A stretch of DNA of 40,838 bases. Origin: Candidatus Cloacimonadota bacterium (GTDB taxonomy: Bacteria > Cloacimonadota > Cloacimonadia > Cloacimonadales > TCS61). Below are positions 18,868-25,602 of the stretch, piece after piece (position 1 is the stretch's first letter; every line of letters begins with the position of its first letter). The notes under the pieces were generated by a model. It was not told the origin of the DNA and did no database searches. It saw only the letters and a list, made by a program, of their open reading frames with translations. The DNA lies in NCBI GenBank assembly GCA_018400535.1, contig JAGYMQ010000100.1, positions 1 to 40,838 on the forward strand, read 5' to 3'. The position numbers and the translations under genes are program-made.

Positions 18868-19221
18868 ATGTTCACTTTTTTATTGATCATACATGTAATA
18901 ATTTCAATCGCTTTGATCCTCGTGATCTTGGCGCAATCGAGCAAAGGCGGCGCATTAGAAGGATTGGGCGGCGGAGCAGCTTCCAATATGCTGGGATCGC
19001 AAGGTGCTTCAAAATTCCTGAAAAATACCACTCAGATATTAGCTGCACTTTTTATGCTCAATTGCGTTTTATTGGCATTTCAATTGAAACCTGGATCGAA
19101 ATCTAAAACTTCCAAAGCTGTCGAAATGATGAAAGAAGAAAAAGCAAAAGAGTCTGAAACTTCGCAAGAATTGGAAGAACTACCTGTAGTTCCAGAAGAA
19201 ACTAAAGAAACCAACGAATAA
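18868..19221 (+). CDS. secG: Preprotein translocase subunit SecG
   Basis: SecG is the small accessory subunit of the SecYEG channel in the inner membrane. The 117-residue protein has two membrane helices (about 1-22 and 52-72) around the conserved loop AQSSKGGALEGLGGGAASN, then a charged Glu/Lys-rich tail of about 40 residues, longer than in E. coli. I chose the ATG at 18868, which has AGAGAGG 7 nt upstream; a GTG at 18862 would overlap that spacing. The tRNA-Leu gene begins 10 nt after the stop codon, and a terminator follows both, so they form one transcription unit. Confidence 0.95.
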   Translation: MFTFLLIIHVIISIALILVILAQSSKGGALEGLGGGAASNMLGSQGASKFLKNTTQILAALFMLNCVLLAFQLKPGSKSKTSKAVEMMKEEKAKESETSQELEELPVVPEETKETNE

Positions 19222-19231
19222 CAAATTGAAA

Positions 19232-19320
19232 GCAGAAGTGGTGGAATTGGCAGACACGCAAGACTAAGGATCTTGTGCCCTTTTTTGGGTGTGCGGGTTC
19301 AAATCCCGCCTTCTGCACCA
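19232..19320 (+). tRNA. tRNA-Leu, anticodon AAG, CCA encoded
   Basis: The acceptor stem GCAGAAG/CTTCTGC, D stem GTG/CAC, anticodon stem CAAGA/TCTTG, long variable arm with CCC/GGG, T stem GCGGG/CCCGC, discriminator A and encoded CCA make a complete type II tRNA. The 7-base anticodon loop is CTAAGGA with U33 in place, so positions 34-36 (19266-19268) read AAG and G37 follows, as in CUN-decoding tRNA-Leu. An A at position 34 is rare in bacteria outside tRNA-Arg(ACG) and would normally be deaminated to inosine by TadA. It follows secG, the place of leuU(GAG) in E. coli. Confidence 0.95.
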
Positions 19321-19326
19321 GATCTT

Positions 19327-19352
19327 AAAGCCGATCAAATATCGGCTTTTTT
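19327..19352 (+). terminator. Intrinsic terminator after tRNA-Leu
   Basis: AAAGCCGAT and ATCGGCTTT pair around a CAAAT loop and are followed by a T-run (TTTTTT with the end of the stem). It lies 6 nt after the tRNA CCA and closes the secG/tRNA-Leu unit. Confidence 0.9.
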
Positions 19353-19636
19353 ATTATATATGAAGAATGTTACAATCTTTTTTTTAATAAAATCAGCTTA
19401 AACATTTCGAAGCTTCAACAAGCTGAAACATTCAAAATTTGAATATCTATGTAATCTGTGAAATTAGACAACCTGCCTGTCGAGTCGTAACATAGTGAAG
19501 ACTGGATGTTATATTCTTTCGAAAAACAAGTAACGATCAACTGCTTTGACGTTGTGGAGTAGAATATAAAAGTATTGATCTTTTCACTTGACACAAAGAT
19601 CAACTTAAAAGCAACTCAATCTCACAGGAGGTTGTT
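19353..19636 (+). other. Intergenic region with degenerate repeat
   Basis: No gene is seen. Bases 19466-19520 contain CTGTCGAGTCGTAAC and GGATGTTATATTCTTTCG; the second resembles the reverse complement of bases near 24436-24455. A TTGACA at 19588 lacks a recognisable partner element, but AGGAGG at 19627 is a strong ribosome binding site for the next gene. Confidence 0.4.
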
Positions 19637-22600
19637 ATGAAAAAGAATTATCTGTTTTTTTTAATACTATTTTGTTTTGCATCGCTTTGGTCAGAATGGA
19701 CGGTTGTGCAAACTTTCACAATACCAGGAAAAGCTTCAGGCCTTGCCTGGGACGGCACCTATCTCTATTCTGGAATTTATGGATCGAATGGAAGCGATGT
19801 TTATCGTATCGATCCCAATGATGGAACCTATCAATTACAATTTTCTGATCCAGAATTAGATGATACTTATGGTATGACCTATGACGGCAATAATCTCTGG
19901 ATCGGAGATCACCGCACAGGAATATCTGATCCAGCAATCGCTTATAAATATGACATGAGTGGAAATATTATCGATCAATTCAATCTCATCGATCATTATA
20001 TGTCAGGATTGACTTATGATAACGGTGATTTCTGGGCTGCCACCTATTATCCTGATGATCCAGCAATTATTTACAAAGTGGATACTTCCAGCAATATTCT
20101 GCATCAGTTCAATTTTGATCTTCCAGATAATGATGACGAACAGCCCTGGGATATCACTCTGGAAAATGGCGATATGTGGATCGCTGAATACTATGAAAAT
20201 ATGCTGTATAAAGTTGATACTTCCGATGGAACGATCTTGGAATCGCATTCAAGTGAAAACGTAAAACCATCTGGAATCACCTTTGACGGAACTTATCTTT
20301 GGTATGTCGATGGTCCGCTCAATTCGGACGCCACTTTGTATAAAGTTGATCTGAGTGGTGCTGGAACGCCTGCCATTTTGTTAGGTTGGGATGAATACGA
20401 TTTTGGAAATACTGTGATCGGTCAGCCTGCTTCTGTCGATCTCGCAATTTCAAATACAGGAACGGCAGATTTGATCATTGATGAATTGGATTTTTCACTC
20501 GATGAATTTTATTCTGATGTCACTTTGCCGCTCACGATATCCGTCGGCAATAGCGAAGATATCACGATTTTTTTTGATCCAACAAATGTGGGACAATATG
20601 ATGCAACTCTATATATTGATTCGAATGATCCGGTGAATCCCAATGAAGAAGTTTTATTGAGCGGATATGGTATCACAGAAGATCCGCAGATCATGGTCTC
20701 GCCAAACTCTCTGAATTTTGGTAATATCAGAGTTAATGCAACTTCTGGAAAATTTGTTTCTCTCAGCAATCAAGGTTCTGGAACTTTGGAAGTGAATGAG
20801 ATCGAATTTGATATCACACAATTTTATCTTGATCCAACCGTTGAATTACCACTAAATTTGACACCCACAGAAGAAATTGCAATCCGCATCTGGTTCAATC
20901 CCGATGCAGCACAAAATTTTGACGGTGCAATGACAATTCACAGTAATGATCCGATCACACCAATGGTCGATGTTGTCTTAAATGGCGATGGAGATGATTC
21001 GCAATATCCTATCGGTTCGGTTTTGTGGCAACATCAGATCACAACAGGTTATGATAATTCACCCAAAGCGATCGCACAAATTCCAGATGTTACAGAAGAC
21101 GGCATCAATGATGTGATCATCTGTTCTGAAGATCATTTTATTCGTTGCTTCAATGGAAATTCTTCCAACAGCGCTGATATCATCTGGGAAGTTGAAATTC
21201 CGGGAAATGTTTTCGATCACGACTGCATCACGATCATTCCAGACATTGATAATGATGATTATTCTGATCTTGTGATCGGAACAGGTGGCGGGGATAAAGC
21301 CGTGCGAGCAATGTCTGGTAAAACTGGAGAATTATTATGGGCCTATTTCACAAATCAATTTGGCGATGGTGGAACGGTATACCAAGTTGATTCTAAGCGA
21401 GATTTCAATAGCGATGGCATTCGCGATGTTTTGGCAGCGACTGGAGATGATGCAACCGGAACAGGACCTGAACGAACATTCCTGATCGACGGCTCAAATG
21501 GTTCTGTTATCTGGGATTTTGTGGGAAATGGCGGACCAAAATTTTCCTGTATCACGATCGAAGATGTTAATTCTGATAACATACCAGAAGTGCTTTCTGG
21601 TGCTTCCAACTTTAATGAAACAGAAGGACTTGTCTATTGTATTGATGGCGCAAGCGGTTCAGAGATCTGGCAGTTTACGACGGCGGGGAGTTCTGTCTGG
21701 GCGCTTTCCACTATCGACGATGTGAATGGAGACAATATCGATGATGTCGTCGCTGGAGACTTTGCCGGAAACTATTATGCTTTTGATGCTACGAATGGCT
21801 CATCTCTTTACACAGGAAGTTGTGGCGCTTGTATAATCCTGAATCTGGAAAAAATGAATGACGTTAATAATGACGGAAAGTCTGATATTGCCGTAGCACA
21901 CAGCTCAAATACAAATGCGATCGTCTTTGACGGTTTTACTGGACAGACGATCTGGCTGCATCCTGTTGCCGATCAACCCTGGGTTATAGACAAAATCGAA
22001 GATGTAAGCGGAGATGGGATAAACGACCTGATCGTGGGCACTCTTTACAGCAATAATTATGCCTATTTTCTCGATGGAACTGATGGTTCGGAGTTGGGTT
22101 CGCTGCCCGTCGGAACTCCAGTTGATGCTATCGCTGCCATCGAAGATGTTTCCAATGATAATTCCTGGGAAATGGTTCTGGGTGGAAGAGATGGCACTGT
22201 GATGTGCGTTTCTGGTGGACAAGCAGCTTCCACAGGAACATTGCTCGGAGATATTACCTTGATCGGTGGAAATGGAAACGTGGAAAATGCAGAAATATCT
22301 TGTAATGGCTACACAGTTAATCCTGATGCAACCGGCTATTTCGAAATGATTCTTCCCGCTGGGACTTACGATGTTACAGCAGAATGTGACGGCTATCAAC
22401 CGACCACGATAAACAACGTGGAAATAATTTCTGGTCTGATCACCTCAATAAATATTGGGTTGAACTATCTTTATCCACCCGAAAATTTGGAAGCATCGAT
22501 AGATGAAAATAATGTGACCTTGACCTGGGAAGAACCAGCTGCAATTCCAACTTCTTACAAAGTTTACCGCAACGATGAATTTATAGAAGAAGTTACTGAA

Positions 22601-23014
22601 TTGACCCATACGGACATTAATCTTCCAGCGGGGACCTATCAATATTTCGTCACTGCTATGTATAATGATCTGGAATCGGATCCTTCCAACACGATCGATG
22701 TAGCGATCACAGATGCAGATAATCCTGTAATTCCATTAGTTACCAAACTGGTAGGAAATTATCCCAATCCTTTCAATCCCACCACGAATATTAAGTTTTC
22801 CCTTAAAGATGCCGGTGAAGTAAGCCTGGTAATTTACAATGTTAAAGGCAAAAAGGTGAAAACACTCATAAAAGGCAGCCTTGAGCCAGATTTCTATGAT
22901 GTCTTGTGGGATGGTAAAGATGATTCCGGAAAATCTGTTTCCAGCGGAGTTTATTTCTATAAACTCAAAACAGATAAGATTATACAAGTGAAGAAAGCAA
23001 TATTGATTAAGTAA
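19637..23014 (+). CDS. Secreted multidomain protein with FG-GAP-like repeats and C-terminal sorting domain
   Basis: The 1125-residue protein has a signal peptide (1-19, ending FCFASLWS), then propeller-like repeats with GLAWDGTYLYSG and GMTYDGNNLWIG (about 30-235). Two ASPM/SPD-2/Hydin-type beta domains follow (about 245-350 and 355-450, each with FGN...SNDP). A VCBS/FG-GAP-like propeller comes next (about 460-860; IPDVTEDGINDVI, IEDVNSDNIPEVL and similar). A carboxypeptidase-regulatory-like domain (about 875-935), a fibronectin III-like domain (about 945-1030) and a FlgD-like sorting domain beginning VGNYPNPFNPTTNIKFSL (about 1040-1125) complete it. It is probably secreted and surface-attached; no catalytic site is visible. 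A GH18 gene follows after 1 nt. Confidence 0.85.
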   Translation: MKKNYLFFLILFCFASLWSEWTVVQTFTIPGKASGLAWDGTYLYSGIYGSNGSDVYRIDPNDGTYQLQFSDPELDDTYGMTYDGNNLWIGDHRTGISDPAIAYKYDMSGNIIDQFNLIDHYMSGLTYDNGDFWAATYYPDDPAIIYKVDTSSNILHQFNFDLPDNDDEQPWDITLENGDMWIAEYYENMLYKVDTSDGTILESHSSENVKPSGITFDGTYLWYVDGPLNSDATLYKVDLSGAGTPAILLGWDEYDFGNTVIGQPASVDLAISNTGTADLIIDELDFSLDEFYSDVTLPLTISVGNSEDITIFFDPTNVGQYDATLYIDSNDPVNPNEEVLLSGYGITEDPQIMVSPNSLNFGNIRVNATSGKFVSLSNQGSGTLEVNEIEFDITQFYLDPTVELPLNLTPTEEIAIRIWFNPDAAQNFDGAMTIHSNDPITPMVDVVLNGDGDDSQYPIGSVLWQHQITTGYDNSPKAIAQIPDVTEDGINDVIICSEDHFIRCFNGNSSNSADIIWEVEIPGNVFDHDCITIIPDIDNDDYSDLVIGTGGGDKAVRAMSGKTGELLWAYFTNQFGDGGTVYQVDSKRDFNSDGIRDVLAATGDDATGTGPERTFLIDGSNGSVIWDFVGNGGPKFSCITIEDVNSDNIPEVLSGASNFNETEGLVYCIDGASGSEIWQFTTAGSSVWALSTIDDVNGDNIDDVVAGDFAGNYYAFDATNGSSLYTGSCGACIILNLEKMNDVNNDGKSDIAVAHSSNTNAIVFDGFTGQTIWLHPVADQPWVIDKIEDVSGDGINDLIVGTLYSNNYAYFLDGTDGSELGSLPVGTPVDAIAAIEDVSNDNSWEMVLGGRDGTVMCVSGGQAASTGTLLGDITLIGGNGNVENAEISCNGYTVNPDATGYFEMILPAGTYDVTAECDGYQPTTINNVEIISGLITSINIGLNYLYPPENLEASIDENNVTLTWEEPAAIPTSYKVYRNDEFIEEVTELTHTDINLPAGTYQYFVTAMYNDLESDPSNTIDVAITDADNPVIPLVTKLVGNYPNPFNPTTNIKFSLKDAGEVSLVIYNVKGKKVKTLIKGSLEPDFYDVLWDGKDDSGKSVSSGVYFYKLKTDKIIQVKKAILIK

Positions 23015-23015
23015 T

Positions 23016-24392
23016 ATGATCCAAGTTCCTTCTAGGAAAAAGATATTCGTCTTCCTGTTAATTTTAAGTTTTATGAGTATCGCTGAAAGTCAAAATCTAC
23101 CCGAAAAAATAATCGTCGGCTACTGGCATAATTGGGGTTATACACCGAATACCGTTCTTATAGCTGAAGTTCCTCTGGAATATGATGTTATAAACATTGC
23201 TTTTGCCACTCCCACTCAACCAAATGGCGCAAACATGCATTTTATGCCTGATCCGGGAATTTATCCGGATGTCGATGAATTTATTAACGATGTAAGTTAC
23301 ATACAAACAAATGGTAAAAAAGTTGTTATCTCGATCGGAGGAGCTAATCATCCTATCTCGCTAAACAATCCGGATGATGTGCAGAATTTTGTTAATTCGA
23401 TGAGTACAATTATCGATACTTATGGGTTCGATGGCATAGATATCGACCTGGAAGGTGGTTCCCTATCTCTGGGAGCAGGTGATGATGATTTTCGCTTTCC
23501 CACAACTCCGAAGATAGTAAACATGATAGATGCTATCTCCCAGTTAACTGATCTGTACCCCGATATGATCTTATCTGCAGCTCCGGAAACAGCCTATGTA
23601 CAAGGAGGTTATAGTACTTATGCCGGGATCTGGGGAGCTTATCTACCTCTTCTTCATGCTCTACGCGATCAGTTGACGTATGTTCATGTGCAACATTACA
23701 ATACAGGTTCTATGTACGGGCGGGATGGAAATATCTATAATCCTGCAACGGCAGATTTCCACGTTGCAATGGCAGATATGCTGCTAGCTGGCTTTAACGT
23801 GGATGTGTGGGGTAATAATATATTTTTTGAACCTCTCTATCCAGAACAAGTTATGATCGGATTACCAGCATCTAATTCTGCAGCAGGAAGTGGATATACT
23901 CCACCCGATGTGGTTCAAATAGCTTTAGATTACCTGATTTTGGGAAACACTTTCGGTGGGCAATATCAAATTCATGATCCCGAAGGCTATAATCCATTCA
24001 GAGGTTTAATGACCTGGTCGATTAACTGGGATATAGCTAATGATCTGGAATTTGTAAACAACCATAGACCTTACCTGGACAACCTGATCAATTCCTCAGC
24101 AGATCAAATATTTACAGCTAGCAGAAGTTTAGCTAATTATCCTAATCCATTTAATCCTGATACAAAGATTTGTTTTTCCTTAAAAGATGCCGGCCAAGTC
24201 AAATTGACTGTTTACAACATCAAAGGAGAAAAAGTTAAAACTCTAGTGGATCAGCAGATGGATCCAGATTTTTATGAGATCCTTTGGAATGGTGATGATG
24301 AGCAAGAAAAAGCTGTTGCGTCGGGAGTATATTTCTATCGCTTACAAACACAAGATTATTGCAAAACCAGAAAATGTATCTTGCTGAAGTAG
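23016..24392 (+). CDS. GH18 family chitinase-like glycosidase, secreted, with sorting domain
   Basis: GH18 enzymes cleave chitin or related beta-1,4-GlcNAc polymers by substrate-assisted catalysis. The 458-residue protein has a signal peptide (1-25), the beta-3 motif VVISIGGAN, and the catalytic DxxDxDxE as D139-G-I-D-I-D-L-E146, with Glu146 the acid. The beta-6 HYNTG and beta-8 MTWSINWD segments are also present, so the barrel looks complete (about 30-350). The last 85 residues are a sorting domain, LANYPNPFNPDTKICFSL, closely like that of the preceding protein. One nucleotide separates the two genes. By eye it uses more ATA and CTA codons than its neighbours, which could mean a different origin. 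Confidence 0.92.
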   Translation: MIQVPSRKKIFVFLLILSFMSIAESQNLPEKIIVGYWHNWGYTPNTVLIAEVPLEYDVINIAFATPTQPNGANMHFMPDPGIYPDVDEFINDVSYIQTNGKKVVISIGGANHPISLNNPDDVQNFVNSMSTIIDTYGFDGIDIDLEGGSLSLGAGDDDFRFPTTPKIVNMIDAISQLTDLYPDMILSAAPETAYVQGGYSTYAGIWGAYLPLLHALRDQLTYVHVQHYNTGSMYGRDGNIYNPATADFHVAMADMLLAGFNVDVWGNNIFFEPLYPEQVMIGLPASNSAAGSGYTPPDVVQIALDYLILGNTFGGQYQIHDPEGYNPFRGLMTWSINWDIANDLEFVNNHRPYLDNLINSSADQIFTASRSLANYPNPFNPDTKICFSLKDAGQVKLTVYNIKGEKVKTLVDQQMDPDFYEILWNGDDEQEKAVASGVYFYRLQTQDYCKTRKCILLK

Positions 24393-24909
24393 CGAAAAAT
24401 TTGTTCTTCCTGATTTTTCATTGCCGCCTATGTAACGACAGAATATGACATATCGTGAAGAAATCTCTACTGATAGCATAATTTAGGGATCTCTTCGTTT
24501 GCTGCTAACAAAAAAAAGAATTGGCTATTCTAACATTTCTGGATAAACTGAAGAAATCATTACCGAAAGCGGTTGATCGTCACAATCTTTACGCTATGTA
24601 AATTCTTGTAAAATAATGATAATACTTTGAGATAATTCAAAATGTTATTGATGAAAGATTTGTTACTTTTGCAAAAAATAATGGAAAATTGGATAAACAC
24701 TTACGAAAAAATAGCTGATAGGAAGAATCCCGAATAATCAGATTTTAGAAGAATATGATCTGGATATAACGCATTACAAGAGCAGAGTAATCTAAAACTT
24801 TAGCTTTCCGATCTTTTGACGTCAGCATTCATTGCTATCCATCATCAAATTATGACTTTTTCTTGACCTGAAGATTTGAAAAATTTCTCTGACAAACGGA
24901 GAATAAATA
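24393..24909 (+). other. 517-bp intergenic region with probable decayed sequence
   Basis: No intact gene is seen. Bases 24420-24500 carry a repeat-like segment with GCCGCCTATGTAACGACAG and CGTGAAGAAATCTCT. Bases 24540-24770 hold short open stretches (for example encoding FLDKLKKSLPKAVDRHNLYA and IDERFVTFAKNNGKLDKHLR) broken by stops and frame changes, which looks like a decayed gene, though no family was recognised. The ispD promoter candidate is at its end. Confidence 0.4.
24863..24891 (+). promoter_or_regulatory. Promoter candidate for the ispD operon
   Basis: TTGACC (24863-24868), a 17-nt spacer, then TCTCTG (24886-24891), 18 nt before the ispD start codon. It fits the pattern seen at purA, ileS, secG and the B12-binding gene. 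Confidence 0.4.
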
Positions 24910-25602
24910 ATGAATGTTGCAATAATCACGGCTGGCGGATATGGTAAAAGAATGAATTCTGCTACAAAAAAGCAGTTTATTGAAATTGCTGGAAGACCTT
25001 TGCTCTTCTGGACAATTGATAAATTTATTGCCCATTCTCAAATTGATGAGATAATCTTGACGCTTCCACAAGATGAGCTGAGCTATTTCTCTCGAGAGAT
25101 CAAAACAGAATTTCCTAAAAAAAAAATCCAATTTATTGCTGGAGGAAAAGAGCGGCAAGATTCTGTTTTCAATGCTTTGCAAATCTGTTCTGTCGAAACA
25201 AAATTCGTTCTGATCCATGACGGTGTTCGTCCTTTTATTTCCCAAAATTGTATAACAAAATTATTACAGATAGTAAAAGAAAAAAAAGCAGTAATTCCTG
25301 CTTTTCCTTCCAAAAATACGATAAAGAAAATTTCTGGTGAAAAAATTATCGAAACTGTGCCACGAAAAGAATTCATCAATGTTATGACGCCACAGGTCTT
25401 CGATTTTCAGCTGATCCAAAATTATTCTGAAAAAGCGCAAGAACAAAAAATACATTTCACTGATGATGCTTCACTGTTAGAACATTTTGGCGAGAAAGTT
25501 TTCTGGATTCCTTGTCCAGCAATAAATTTCAAAATAACTGATAGCCACGACCTTGCTCTGGCAAAATCGATGATTGAAAATAATATGGGAGTTGATAAAT
25601 GA
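24910..25602 (+). CDS. ispD: 2-C-methyl-D-erythritol 4-phosphate cytidylyltransferase
   Basis: IspD joins CTP and methylerythritol phosphate in the non-mevalonate isoprenoid pathway. The 230-residue protein begins NVAIITAGGYGKRMNSATKK, the nucleotide-binding loop of the family, and continues with KQFIEIAGRPLLFWTID, LIHDGVRPFIS, a typical substrate-binding stretch, and FTDDASLLEHFG near the C terminus. Length is normal. It is the first gene of a tight operon with the GlmS-like gene (4-nt overlap), ispF and a U32 gene. ACGGAG precedes the ATG. Confidence 0.95.
   Translation: MNVAIITAGGYGKRMNSATKKQFIEIAGRPLLFWTIDKFIAHSQIDEIILTLPQDELSYFSREIKTEFPKKKIQFIAGGKERQDSVFNALQICSVETKFVLIHDGVRPFISQNCITKLLQIVKEKKAVIPAFPSKNTIKKISGEKIIETVPRKEFINVMTPQVFDFQLIQNYSEKAQEQKIHFTDDASLLEHFGEKVFWIPCPAINFKITDSHDLALAKSMIENNMGVDK

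Noticed and set aside
19588-19616. TTGACA upstream of the 1125-residue gene as a promoter
   Set aside because: Seventeen nt downstream stands GCAACT and no TnTG or TATAAT-like element lies within 16-19 nt, so only half of the pattern is present.
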